From Dolomedes plantarius (lineage: Eukaryota; Arthropoda; Arachnida; Araneae; Dolomedidae), in the NCBI GenBank assembly GCA_907164885.2, contig OU015498.1, positions 128,615,651 to 128,679,650 on the forward strand: a stretch of 64,000 bases of DNA. Reading direction: 5' to 3'. The number at the start of each line of letters is the position of its first letter. Position 1 is the first letter of the stretch. The notes under the pieces were generated by a model, which was not told where the DNA came from, searched no databases, and was given only the letters and a program-made list of their open reading frames with translations. Below are positions 37,675 through 49,486 of this stretch, piece after piece. The translations under genes and the position numbers were made by a program.

Positions 37675-38670
37675 CCGCGAGATGGGGTTACTTTGTGACG
37701 GATTTTAAGTTTATCCCTGTACGATCCTATCAGTTTTAAAAGCAGCCCAAAACTAACAATTGCAAAACATTGGTACATCATTTCCTCACATAGTAATGTA
37801 TCGTGCTAACCCGGATCTTTAATTACCATTGAGAAATTAAAGTCAAAATGTGTCACAAAGTTTCCCCGCCGAGTGGGGGCTACTTTGTGACATCTGTGTT
37901 TTTGCCTTGAAATACAAGAGGAAAAATTACTTGACACAAAGTTAGACAGTAAAACGCTTATCAAAAGCTTGATACACAATTATAAATACCCATCACAAAT
38001 ATTGGATAGCTTTATCTATATCTTTGACATCAAAGAGACCTCGTATGCCGAGGGCAACCATCAGTTCTTTGAAAAGATGAGGGAATTCATCTTTCGGCCA
38101 ATCCTGCTCCTTCAAGTAGTTTTTTCCAGGTAGCCAATACTTCATTCTCTCCAGTGGTATTTTAGAGGACAGAAAAATGCAACATCGAGCGGCTGAAGGA
38201 GATGGGTCGACTTTTTGAGTTATTTTGTGACCCATCCCGACTTTGTGTCAATGTGTCACAAAGTAATCCTGTCACCTTTGGATATTTAGGTTATATTCTC
38301 ATACCTCTCGGAATTATCACTACACAAAAGTTATATTGCTCCACAATCTAACCAACATATTAACAATAAAAAATAATTACCTTTGGTATTTTGTTGTATA
38401 CGGTGTTAGCCTTCAGCACACAACGTTTCCGAAGTTTGAGTCAATAGCTTGACAACAGGTTTGAACAATACAGTGGCCAGCGAAGACAAATGGCACACAG
38501 AAGCTTCGAACACTGGCAAATAGGTGTCTCTGTATGTCGGACAAGCTGCTGGGGCTGTTCGTTGCCTTCCCAGTTTCACGGACGCGGCGCAAGATCCGAA
38601 ATACGATAAAATTACTATGTGTCACAAAGTTACACCTGCAATCGCAAAGTAACCCCACCTCGTCTTACGG
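37675..38670. mobile_element. TA-flanked element rich in TGTCACAAAGT motifs (996 bases)
   Basis: The inverted ends are CGAGATGGGGTTACTTTG at the left and CAAAGTAACCCCACCTCG at the right, with short outer CCG/CGG and TA on both sides (37673-37674 and 38671-38672). The subterminal word TGTCACAAAGT or its complement recurs near 37692, 37851, 37891, 38252, 38259 and 38619. Only one notable frame is present (minus 37993-38235, 80 codons, including KYWLPGKNYLKEQDWP), which I cannot assign. Probably a non-autonomous or decayed Tc1/mariner-superfamily element. Confidence 0.75.
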
Positions 38671-39936
38671 TACACGGATTGTTAAACAGAAACTAATATT
38701 CTAAAAAAGTACTCTCAAAATAATTTTAATAAATAAAATTAAGTTTTAAAAATTTCTTACATAAATTATAAACTATACTCTCTATTTATATATTCTCTCA
38801 ATTAAGGGGAAAATCAACCGGGTATTTGAACATTGCATCTTACCTTGCGTTTATATAATATATTTATAACAAAACAATTATATAAAAGTATTATATTCCT
38901 GAAATTATATATTCCTGAAATAATTTATATCCTGAGAGATGCGGTGCAATAATTCCTTTATTTGATAAATGAAAGTGCTCGAATGTAGAACTATTAACTT
39001 ACATTTAATTTACTTCAGTAAAATTGATATCACAAGGGAAGTCCAGAACATCGTATCAGAAAACGATTTTGCAACTTCAGTGATCAATTAAAGATGAAAG
39101 TCCTTAAATGTATGCTATGATCGCAATTAAAAATATGTTTTTGAGTATTTTCCTGAAATCGATCTGCATTTGGATATTACATAAATTTTGAAACCTTTTC
39201 TTTGTTTTATTCAACAGATACGCCATGAAAAGGCATTCTTCATCCATCTATGTTTCGATTATATATATATATATATATATATTCGTTTTTATGCCAAAAA
39301 TGCTTTGTTTCACAGCGTCAGCAGATATGACATACTATTTCCATCTCTGTTGTCTCTCTATTTTTCATCAGATCCATGGAGTAATTTTTTTTTCAAGCCA
39401 AGTTTTTTTCCTTTGAAAACCATATATCTCATGGAAAAATCCCTATCACAAATAACCAACGGCAAGGAAAATCATATGAAAATGCTGAAAGCCTATTGAA
39501 GAAATGAGAAGAAATGTATTTCTGTCAAAATATGTCGGTTCTGTTTAAATCACGATTTTTTATACTCTCTCGCGCCTCTTAAAAGTAAGGAAAATCCATG
39601 GAACACCCAGTTCCGAGTGGTTGAAACATACTAACTTCTGCAATAAATCATATTCAATTCATATCCAAAGAAACCCTATCAAATGCAACTTTGCTGATGC
39701 ATACCACGATTTTTAACTGAAGGCTTATAAGGAGTTTGACTGGATGGAAAAAAATCGTTATTTGGAAAATTAATTTTTGTTTTTTTCCATCCGAAAAATA
39801 TTATGAATAACTAATAGCTTTAAATACTCAACGTACCTTAATGAAAAAAAATAATGTTACCATGTCCAAAATTCCGCCTTTAACAGTTGATTGTATATTT
39901 TTCTATTTGTGAAGCAGTGACAAGTATTTAAAAATT
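38671..39936. other. AT-rich intergenic DNA, no gene
   Basis: Contains a short (TA)n run at 39260-39281. Frames crossing it have no family signature. Confidence 0.5.
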
Positions 39937-40200
39937 AGGGGATGGTGGACATTACAAAGCAATTTTTAAATTTTTAACCCAGAGATATGAAATTTTGCAT
40001 ATATATTCATTAAAGTATATCTATATCAAACACCTTATAAAATTTTATGTATATAGTTACGAATTTTAAGAGTCTATGATAATCTTGCCAAATATGAGAG
40101 TTATCACCAAATTGGCGATGGATTTAGGAACTCATTTTGGTCGCCAAATTTGGCGATATATGATGATATGGCGCCAAATGGTCACCAACCTTCTAGGCCT

Positions 40201-40300
40201 TTCTGGAATGTTCCAGAAATTTCTAGCTGTCCAGCCAGTAGGGAGCGCTTTGGAAGTCTATAAATATACGTGAGATTGGCATTGGAAGTCTATAAATATA
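40201..40300 (+). promoter_or_regulatory. Heat shock element array with duplicated TATA box
   Basis: From 40201 to 40223 five 3-base units alternate without error: TTC, GAA, TTC, GAA, TTC, each separated by two bases, which is the canonical heat shock factor binding pattern. TATAAATA follows at 40259-40266 and again at 40291-40298 because a 32-base segment (40251-40282) is tandemly duplicated. Spacing from the array to the first TATA (about 36 bases) resembles arthropod hsp70 promoters. Function is inferred; no hsp coding sequence follows. Confidence 0.65.
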
Positions 40301-40325
40301 CGTGAGATTGGCATTGGAAACGTCA

Positions 40326-40935
40326 GCGTCGACAGTTTAGAGAGTTGGTTCACGCGATGGAAAATTCGAATCAACCCCTCTAAGTGCCACGCGATTTTCT
40401 TTTCCAATCGTTACTGTAATCCCCCGGCTTTACCTTTACAATTCGCCTATTGATTGGGAGAACACTGTGACCTATCTTGGTGTGACCCTTGATAGCAGGA
40501 AGACATGGAAATTCCATGTCGATAAACTAGTACAAAATGTAACGCTGTTACCATGCAACTTCGCTCATTAATATACGGCAGCCATCTTTCCATGAGAAAC
40601 AAAGTCCTTATTTTTAAACAAGTTATTATCCCCGTAGCTTTTTATGCAATACCGGTCTGGTTCTACGTCGCGAAAACTCATATCCATAAACTGGAGGTCA
40701 TCCAGAACTTGACCCTCAGACGTATTCACCGAGTGATGTCTAATGAAACCATACGACGAGACTTCATCATCTTTTCCTTCAAGGAAACTGCAGTTTAAAC
40801 TCTCTAAGAATTTTTTTTGATAATATTCTTAACATTCGCAATGAGATTATAGCTGATTTTCCCGACTGTGACTACTCCCATCGTGCTAACCGCAAACGCC
40901 CTCGGGCGTGTTTTCTTAAGAACTAACCACTGTAT
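40326..40935 (+). pseudogene. Jockey-like reverse transcriptase C-terminal fragment
   Basis: The first frame reads DSLESWFTRWKIRINPSKCH, the segment after the RT active site in Jockey-type non-LTR elements. A shifted frame gives ENTVTYLGVTLDSRKTW, and the frame at 40553-40798 continues QLRSLIYGSHLSMRNKVLIF and VIPVAFYAIPVWFYVA. The catalytic YxDD box and the endonuclease are absent (5' truncation). Frame changes and stops make it inactive. It starts directly downstream of the duplicated TATA box. Confidence 0.75.
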
Positions 40936-41209
40936 CTTCTATCTTGTTACTTATTCTTATTTTATTACTCCTCCCTCTTGTATTTTTACCAACCCCCTAG
41001 AACTTACTATAATCTCAGTGCGAATATCTTCCTCATTTTTTAAAATAACTCTGGCAACTCTGGCCCAGTGGATGCGCGTGCGCCTTGCAATTTTTCTTCG
41101 GTGTGATTTCGGCTTTTGCTTTTATTTTATTACTAGTATATAACCCCGTCAAAAATGACGGAATGTTGATCAGCGTTTCAAGAGGTGATTCATCATTTTC
41201 ATCGGGCAT

Positions 41210-41705
41210 CAGGGCCCGATTTAGAAAATTCTTGACTATAGGCACAACTTGAGATAGGGGCCCCCACTAACACTGATGTGGGCGTAAAATTTCCAAAATT
41301 GACACATAAAAAATAATCATGAATCATTGTGGAAGTACCATTTTACCAAGAATTGGCTATTTGAAGCGTAGAAGCCTAGAACATTATCAAATAACAAAAA
41401 ACAATGCAACATATTAACTTCGTCTTTAAAACACCAATACAATGCAACCAGAAAAACTTGTTATACCTTATATACACTATAACATACATATGATGAACTA
41501 TACATATAACTATACATATGATGAACCAATCAATCAATCAAATTTGAAAGGATATAAAGAAAAATTTCTATTAAAAAAGGTAAAAAAAATTGTATTGGGA
41601 ATTTTTCTTTTTTTTTCCTTTTAAAATTAAAATTTTTTTGGGGGGCCCAACATTCGGGGGCCCCTAGGCCCAGGCCTACCGGGCCTAATGAAAAATCAGG
41701 GCCTG
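41210..41705. mobile_element. hAT-type MITE (496 bases)
   Basis: The ends are CAGGGCCCGATTTA at the left and the complement of CAGGCCCTGATTTT at the right, with subterminal GGGGCCCCC blocks. The flanks TCGGGCAT (41202-41209) and TCTGGCAT (41706-41713) form an 8-base target duplication with one mismatch, as hAT transposons make. Non-coding. Confidence 0.82.
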
Positions 41706-41708
41706 TCT

Positions 41709-41860
41709 GGCATTGCTGAAAACTGTACTTAAACAGCAGTAAACAACAAAACAAAACTAAACTAAATCAAAACTAAACCAAAACTGTTTCAAAAGTGAAT
41801 GACTCATCACACAGCAGGCATTGCTGAAAACGATACTTAAACAGCAGTAAACAACAATAA
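41709..41860 (+). repeat. Direct repeat pair next to the hAT MITE
   Basis: GGCATTGCTGAAAAC...TACTTAAACAGCAGTAAA occurs at 41709-41752 and again at 41817-41860, 108 bases apart. The first copy overlaps the right target duplication of the hAT MITE. Confidence 0.7.
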
Positions 41861-43532
41861 AATAAAACGTGAAACACAATTTAATTAACATTAAAGTTAA
41901 ACATTAAAAATGTAGTTATTTAAAGGGAATATGAAAAACCGTGGAGTAGAATGACTTCGAAATTCAAGTGAATGACTCAATTGAATAAATGCTTCTTTTC
42001 AATGGATATTTTAATTTGAAGATATTTAAAAAACTAAACGGTTTTGAGCTAGGGTGTTCACTTGAAATTTTCATATTTTTTAAAGGGCTTCCAAAATATG
42101 TAACATTTGTGGTATTATTTTTAAAGAAAAATTTCTGAAAATGGCGTCGCAATGTAATATGTTCCCGACTTGGTCCATCCCGGAATGGTTACCTACACTT
42201 TTTCTACTCTAGGCTTTTATATAAGTAAAGATTACTTATTTTACATGTATTATGTTTTACTGCTAAGGGCCTATTTATGATATTTAATTACCTGATGAGC
42301 AAATACATTTCTGATGCATAATGTTACAATTGGAGATATAGTCCTACAGACCATGGAGCTCCGACAAGTTGAAATACCTGGATACATTTTAACTGAAAGT
42401 AAAAATGACCTGGAAGTCAAGTGTTCTTTTCTGCTGAGAAATGAATGCATTGAAAGTGCGTTAGGCGTATATTGTATTGAAGACTGTCATCCTGACTTTT
42501 GTTTTTAGAGTTATCTGCTGTATAGAAGGCGGGAATTGTTACGTTTTTGTCTGTTGGAAGTTGTGTATCGCCTCAAGAATTTAAAGAGATAATAAATTTT
42601 CTTTTGTGGAATTTGTGAAGAAGGGGAGATTTTTAGTTCAATCCTATCGAACCCAGAAAAACGGAACAATATTTTACATTTTTTTTATGTTTTAAAAATT
42701 GAAATTTTTATTATGTTTATTACAAATGCTCCTTACGAATCCAATTTTAACTTCCCCCCTTATTTTGCATTTATATTGGTTATAAATACATTTTGAACAG
42801 AGTTAATGGTATAGATATTGTTTTTTTTCGTTAATAGTAAATTTTTAGGAAACTTTTATGATTGTACTCTGAATTTTCGGGAAATTTTGTACTTTTCTAC
42901 ACTTAAGTTAAATTTTATAATCTTAATGCATGTCGAAACCTAAATGGATACACTACTGTATTTAATGCATAAGAGGAGTCTTTATTATAAATTTTATAAA
43001 ATTTTCGTCAAAATTGTGACGGAAGGGAACATTTCAAAGACTTGCAAATCTCGAAATGACTTATTTTGATAAAAAGCCATTTAAAAGATATTTTTTCACA
43101 TACCTTTAATATTTACTTTTCTAAAGCCCCTAAGTTTCCCTTTTGCTTTTCATTGCATATTTTAAATACATTTTGTTCTAATATTTACATATTTTTTAAA
43201 TACAGAAGGTCGTTCGCACTTTATGGAAACGATTTTGTAATTTATTTTTGGCGTTTGCATTTTGAGATAAATATTTGGCGACTTCAGAATAAGCGTCTGT
43301 TACTATTTTGTTTTCACTGGAATGTAAAATAAAAGATTTATTTTGAAAATGGCTCCTAAACTGATAAGTGACTAGAAGGTTACGTAACTGCGCTTTCCGA
43401 GGAGAAATATTCGTATCAACAAATTATAAAGCGGTTGTAAAAATCGCGGTTATGGCATTTCAAAAAAATACATTTTTAATATATTAAATTTGAAAGGAAA
43501 AAAAATGTCCAACTGAAAGTAAAAATGAAAAC

Positions 43533-44385
43533 ATGACCGCAAACCTCCATACTAAGACTGTTCGAATGCAGGTAAATATCAAGAAAGTGAAGTCTCTGAT
43601 CCTAAAAGAAAATTCGCCGACTCAAAGTTCCATTGAATGGAAACTAGGAATGTCTTCTGACACTGTAAGTAAAATCATTAATAAAGATTTTAAGTTAAAA
43701 ACGATGTTTAAGCCTAACGTTCATCTGCTTTGCCAAAGCATATTGCTGAAGGAAAAACAATGGCAGAAAAATAGATGAAAAACACCTAGCTGCAGAAAAA
43801 TGAAAATTTGTGATAACACTCGATGAGGCATGGGTGTATTTAAGGACTGTAATAAAAAATATCAATTTTCTATTGCTTAACTGACGGGAATGACCGTACG
43901 AATGGTTTCACCAGTGTACAGAAAATTCCCGAAGGGATTAATGATAGATGCAGGATTTTTTTTCAAAGGCAAATTAAATATCAAAAAAGTCTCAAGTAAA
44001 GCCAAAATTAATTCACTTTACTATCAGCAGAATGTTGTAGAACCACTGTTTTTGAAGAAATAAATTCATCAGCCCTTATCATGGAAAGGACATTGTAAAA
44101 TGAGCTTAATAGGGGCAAAGGCCTCTAGTCAGCACGTCGAAATCAACTGCCGCTTATTTAGGCAAAGAAGAAATCAAAGACAGACATAAAGGGGGATAGA
44201 CATTTAATAGAAATACATGTAAAATCAAATGACGCTTCTCCAATGGACTTTGCGCTTGGTTTATTACAACGAGCCTTAGAAAAAACCGCATCAGAATATG
44301 GAAGAACTTTGGGAAAACTGTCTCAAGAGGAATTGGGGTAAAATTGAACATGACAGTAACTAAGAAAAAAGTTACTTTCATGGAA
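43533..44385 (+). pseudogene. mariner-like transposase, broken
   Basis: The 81-codon start (43533-43778) carries a helix-turn-helix stretch, SSIEWKLGMSSDTVSKIINK, followed by DFKLKTMFKPNVHLL. Beyond a stop, shifted frames give KFVITLDEAWVYL (first catalytic Asp), FPKGLMIDAGFFFKGKLNI, YYQQNVVEPLFL, a changed second-Asp region, and near 44236 a SPMDF-type third position, then a terminal LLSWK-like piece. Typical total length is reached but frame breaks are many. It looks like a divergent Tc1/mariner group common in arthropods; the subgroup is not assigned. Confidence 0.65.
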
Positions 44386-44509
44386 AATTCGAGTTAAAGC
44401 GATTGTCAACAACCAGGGCTATCAGGTATTAGCAAATAGCCGACAAAAATTCGTGCACTTTGTACATAAAACTGAACGATCGAAAATCGTTTATATAACT
44501 ATCAAAATC

Positions 44510-44551
44510 CCCCCCCCCCCCCAAAAAAAAAACAAAAAAAAAAAAAAAAAA
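44510..44551. repeat. Poly-C followed by poly-A tract
   Basis: A run of about 13 C, then A-rich tracts of 10 and 18, lies just inside the right end of the mariner-like element. Such tracts are prone to sequencing and assembly length error. Confidence 0.9.
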
Positions 44552-44600
44552 TTCCAATTTTTGTTCAATTTTTGGTAATTTGAAAGTCCACCATCCCCTT

Positions 44601-45513
44601 AAATCAAATAAAGACCAATTCGAATCTGAAATTTTTATACATTTTCGTTATTTAAATGCGGTATGTAGCATGTAGAATAGACTACAGATTGTATGTTGAA
44701 TAATCGGTAGCTTATTCTACACACAAAATGAATCTACATGTAAAAAAGGAAATTTAAATACAAATTGCTTTTCATTAAATCAAATGATTAGATATAAATA
44801 TATGAAGAATCTATAGTGCAAGTGTAAAAAGAAAAAAGTTTGATTTAGAAAAAAAAAGTCAGTATACACTCACACACAAGCGTATATATACATTAAAAGA
44901 GTCACTTGTTATTATAAATAATCTTCGTTAGGACTTCTGAAACGGAAAAGACTTTTTCTTCTAAGTATGAGATGATGAAAAATGAAGATGAACCATAAAT
45001 CAGATACAAGTCATAAATCTCATTAAATATAATATGATAAATCTCATTCGACGAAATATTTGTGAAATATGTGGAATAAAAAATTATATTTTGAAGCATT
45101 TATGAACAAAATAAATGCCTTTCATATTTTTGTTTGCATTTGACGTACTAGATAATTAATATCCCCTTAGACTTTCACTTTATATATGATATATGCTAAT
45201 TATAATGGCTAGTTTTTCAATTCACTGAGGTATAAAACTGAGTTATTATTCTGCCAAATATATTCAAATAAAAAAGCTCATTATCGAGGGCGTTTATGAC
45301 TTTTGTTGAATATGGAGATACATGCTGAATATTAAATACAGAGACTTCTTCTTTATAGGCTTTTCTAATGAAATTTTTATTATTCCTTTAACAGAGGTTT
45401 TAACTAGTTAAGATAATGTAAACCCAAGAGTTGCAAAAAATGTCGTCAATAGTCTGGGCCGGACTATACAGCTAGACTTCATTAATGATATGCTTATACT
45501 GACAATTTTATTA
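44601..45513. other. AT-rich intergenic DNA, no gene
   Basis: Nothing recognisable. The last base (A) is the left host base of the Helitron insertion. Confidence 0.5.
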
Positions 45514-45521
45514 TCTGTATA

Positions 45522-46740
45522 CACTCAAGAGCCAAAACATTATGACCACCCCTACATTTTGCAATGAATTGGCCTGGATTGACATGGAAGCACGTGATCA
45601 GTGGAAGTGGTATTTACTGCTGCTGAGAGTCTGAAGAATCATTCTTTCACTTACTTCTGTGTGTGATGGGAAAGGCTGCGGATCTAAGCGACTTTGATAG
45701 AGGGCAGATTGTAATGGCTCGAAGGCTCGGAACAAGTATTCCGAAACTGGCACGACTCGTGGGTTGTTCGCGACCTACAGTTGTTAGTACTTATGCAAAG
45801 TGGATGAATGACGGGGAAACCAGCAGTAGACGACATGGTGTTGGACGTCCACGACGCTATCAAGAAAAAAGGTCGTCGGAGACTGTCTCGCATGGTGAAG
45901 CAAAACCGGAGAAGCCAGACAGTGGCTCACTGACAGCCCAATACAATGCAGGGCCAAGTAGAATAGTATCGCAGCACACTGTTCAGCGGACACTGTTGTG
46001 ATATGGGGCGACGCAGCAAACGTCCCACTCGTGTGCCTTTGCTAACCAAGCGTCATCGCCAACTGCGCCTGCGCTGGGCCCGGGAACATCGCGACTGGTC
46101 CATGATCAGTGGTAGAGAGTGGGAGCCTGGTCAGATGAGTCATGGTTGTCATTCATCACGCCGATGGCCGTGTGGGGATACGCCGTTTCCAGGCGAACTG
46201 TTGCTCCCTCAATGTACAGTAGGTCTAACAGGCCGGTGGTGGCGGTATTATGATTTGGGGGACTTGTCTTGGGCGTCTCTGGGGCCCGTGGTTGTGGTAA
46301 AGCAGACCATGAATGCTACAGGTATCTGAACATCATTGCGGACCAGTTGCACCCTTACATGGCCTCTGTTTTTCCAGCTGGAAATGTAATGTGCCAACAG
46401 GACAACGCCCCGTGTCACAAGGCTAAAGTGTGTTGGAGTGGTTTCCAGGAACATGATGCTAGAATTCCAGTTAATGTCCTGGCCGCCTAACTCACCGATC
46501 TCAATCCGATAGAACCACATTTGGGATGTCGATGGGACGGCAGCTCAGAGTTCAAAAGACCACCAATTCGCAATATCTCGGATTTGCGTGACCGTTGCTT
46601 AAAAATCTGGTACAATCTGTCTCCGGCCATCTACCAAGGACTTGTGGCATCCATGCCAAGGCGGGTTGAAGCTGTGTTGCGAGTCATAGGTGGGCCAACT
46701 CGTTATTGACAGGTGGTCATAATGTTTTGGCTCTTGAGTG
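45522..46740 (+). mobile_element. Tc1-like transposon, copy 2 (1219 bases)
   Basis: The inverted ends CACTCAAGAGCCAAAACATT match at both sides without a difference over the first 28 bases I compared, bordered by TA (45520-45521 and 46741-46742). The insertion lies in the TA-rich 5' tip of the surrounding Helitron. It contains one broken transposase gene related to, but distinct from, that of copy 1. Confidence 0.93.
45666..46709 (+). pseudogene. Tc1-like transposase, several frameshifts
   Basis: The start [20 protein letters not shown] resembles copy 1. It is followed by [16 protein letters not shown] (helix-turn-helix), then stops at 46001; TRVPLLTKRHRQLRLRWARE appears in another frame. The first catalytic Asp lies near 46135 in a third frame, the second is kept in MCQQDNAPCHKAK, and LNPIEPHLG is near 46503. 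It ends in PRRVEAVLRVIGGPTRY. At least three frame changes make it inactive, and the gene length is otherwise normal. Confidence 0.88.
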
Positions 46741-48001
46741 TATATATAAAACCGTTCCGTAACTGACTGACTGACTGACTGACTGACTGACTGTCATATA
46801 ACGCACAGACCAATCCGCAGGGCCTAAAGGGCTGAAATTTTGCATGGCGATTCTTCTTAAGGTGTAGGGGTGCACTAAGAGAGATTTTTGAAAAATTCTT
46901 CTTAAATTTTTTAAATTAAATTTTCAGCTGTTCTTGAAACATTCTTTAAAGTTTGCATTTAAATAATAATCCGAGGGTTATAAATTTATATCACGAGAAG
47001 ACCACAAAAATTCTTTAAAATGAAATCTTTTTCGAATCTATACCTCCATCTTCTGATTTGGGGTGAATTTTAAAGATTAGTTTTTAGAATTTTAATTTAT
47101 TAAATGCTGATCACGTGGTTTCTTTTCTTTTAATTTTGCGTCACGTGCATAACAACGAATTAGACAGAATAAAAATTCTTTCTAATGCGGCAGACGATTG
47201 GACATTATCCAAAAAAATTTTAACATACAATAAAAGAAATGATCCTCAAACTGTACTATATTAACTGTACTATATTCTTAGAACTAGCCGCTGCGCGACT
47301 AGCATGGTCCCTTTTAGTTTTATATTTTCTTTTGCAAAACAACTCACTAAAGTAACCTATGTAAGGAATATTACCATTACCTGTCCATCATAAATATACG
47401 TTTGTTAAGTGGTAAGTAGGAGCTCAGCCAAAAAAATTATAATCATTGCTAAATTCACTATAACGCTGATTCTAAAAATCGTGATAAAAAATGTGAATTT
47501 CCATTACTTCAGAACAGAGGTTAAAGATAAGATTGAGAAACCCAAAATCAATGATTTTAAAAATTAGATCCCCTCTCTGTGTGTACAATTTTCAGAATTA
47601 AGATATCTACTCTTTATCATTACATCAAATAAGAATTTGTTGGGAGAAAAATTTTTCACTTAAAAAATGGCGTAAAAATTCAGCAAGTACTAAAATATAG
47701 TGTGAATTACATCACTCTCTGTATGTACTATTGTTCCCAATGTAGATATCTACCTTTAATCATATCAAATAGTAATAAATTGTTGGGAAAATATCTTCAC
47801 TTTAAAATGGTGTTAAAATTCAGCAAGTACTAAAACATAGTGTGGATTACAACTATGATATTCATAAAACATCTTGATATACACAGTTGAGTATTCCAAA
47901 AGTAGGAGATACTACACTGACAGAATCAAAAGAACGGACTCTAGAAAAACCTACATACAAGTGTCCATGACTAAACACTGGATTTGATAGGTCTAAACAT
48001 A

Positions 48002-48979
48002 CCGGGTGGTTATAATTAAACTTCCTCTATAAACGGCATCCTACAGCTCAACGGAATTTGTGATACAATCAAGTGAACGGAATGCAACGAAATTTGTATA
48101 TGGGCTATACACGAGATGCGCTCACGGAATTTTGAAAAAAAAAATTAGTTCCAAAATATCCACCAGAGGGCGCCTTTTCGGGAAAAACATGAAATTTAAC
48201 ATAATAAAAGATCAAAACCGGAATACAGAAACCAATATTAACATTTTTGACTAGTTTCTGATCACCTTGTCATCGAACCACATTAAGCAAAGGTAAGGGA
48301 GAAACAAAACAGTTTAGTTTGCAGAAACAAAAACATATTAGGACGATATTGCACAAGAGGAAGCAGTTGTTAATCGTGTCCAGGACGATGTAGGGAAAGC
48401 TGCTCCACGTGACCACCTTTATTCATCTGCAAAATTTCAAGTCGATGGACAGTGTGTTCAACAGCAGATCGTAACTGATCACTTGTGAGGCTTCGCACAT
48501 AAAGCGTTATGGAGTTATTTAAGTCCTTCAACGTCGCAACACGTCCACTGTCCATCGACTTGAAATTTTGTAGGGGAATGAAGGTGGTCACGTGGAGCAG
48601 CTTTCCCTACATCGTCCTAGACACGATTAACAACTGCTCCTGTTGTGCAATTTCGTCCTAATCTGTTCTTGTTTCTGCAAACTAAACTGTTTTTGTTTCT
48701 CCCTTACCTATACCTAATGTGGTTCGATGAAAAGGTGATCAGAAACTAGTCAATAAATATTAATATTGTTTCTGTATTCCGTTTTGGTCGTTTATTGTGT
48801 TAAATTTCATGTTTTTCCCTAAAAGGCGCCCTCTGGTGGCTATTTCGGAACTATTTTTTTTTCGAAATTCCGAGAGCGCATCTCGTGTATAGCCCATATA
48901 CAAAATTTCGTTGCATTCCGTTCACCCGCTTGTGCTGTAGGAAGCCGTTTATCGGGGAAGTTTAATTATAACCACCCGG
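48002..48979. mobile_element. Mariner-derived foldback element (978 bases)
   Basis: Inverted arms of about 445 bases (48002-48454 and 48546-48979) start CCGGGTGGTTATAATTAAAC on both sides, with TA outside (48000-48001 and 48980-48981). A loop of about 90 bases lies between them. The minus-strand frame at 48370-48591 encodes a mariner-type transposase C-terminus, so the element seems to have arisen from an internally rearranged mariner. Arms differ by small indels (for example an extra stretch at 48052-48076). Confidence 0.85.
48370..48591 (-). pseudogene. C-terminal fragment of a mariner-like transposase
   Basis: The frame includes LNNSITLYVRSLTSDQL, then LRSAVEHTVHRLEILQMNKG and GGHVEQL, the closing pattern of mariner-type transposases (an amphipathic stretch ending in a GGH motif). 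It sits across the loop and one arm of the foldback element. No catalytic region remains. Confidence 0.55.
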
Positions 48980-49005
48980 TATTTTGTCAAAAGATCAGTG
49001 GTTGT

Positions 49006-49293
49006 ATGGGAACTATTATTCCCATATTACGGACATCAGAAGGTATGAGAACAATTAGAACTTAACATGTTCTTTTATTTAAAAGTTGACACATAACATA
49101 GATTTACAGTTACGAAACCCGGCTCGTAGTTCATAGCAGAGAATTCGGAGCGGAGAAGCGTACGTACCACGCTAGTACGGAAAAGTGAAGTAGTGAAGAT
49201 CGGTGTTCCAATGTCCGCGGCAATTCCCCAAACCTGCGCGAACCAGATGAGCAGAACGCGACGTCGGAGCTGTCTGCGAGTTGGGTTGCCACA
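49006..49293 (-). repeat. 3' LTR of the recent Gypsy element
   Basis: 288 bases, ending (plus sense) GGGTTGCCACA. It is nine bases longer than its partner because of a small palindromic addition near 49016-49028 (TATTATTCCCATATTA against TATTA). Confidence 0.88.
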
Positions 49294-49311
49294 GTATCCC
49301 CCCCCCAAGTA
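49294..49311 (-). other. Polypurine tract candidate
   Basis: On the minus strand TACTTGGGGGGGGGATAC directly precedes the 3' LTR. Confidence 0.7.
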
Positions 49312-49486
49312 CCGTAGGTACTGAGGGTTATAAGTAACGGGGGTTAAACCGAACCCGTCGACCAGAACGCGTTGACACTGGGACTGGAGTCGTTATTGGA
49401 GTCGGCGAGGGCGAAGCTCTCGTAACAGTTGTAGGAGTAGGTACGCTAGTCGTGACAGGATCATTCGGATTCAACACAGGATGCTG

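Larger units (their letters stand above)
39937..44600 (+). mobile_element. Probable mariner-like element, interrupted and decayed
   Basis: AGGGGATGGTGGAC near 39937-39950 is matched by its complement GTCCACCATCCCCTT at 44586-44600; TA lies outside the left end. A mariner-type transposase relic occupies 43533-44385, near the right end. The interior also includes a heat-shock-like promoter block, a Jockey-like fragment and an hAT MITE, which would be secondary insertions. Since only about 14 terminal bases match cleanly, the left end might instead belong to a separate copy. Confidence 0.5.

Noticed and set aside
38413..38658. 81-codon Cys-containing minus frame as a small secreted protein
   Set aside because: It lies inside the TA-flanked element and overlaps its terminal repeat; no cleavage-site pattern or repeated cysteine framework.
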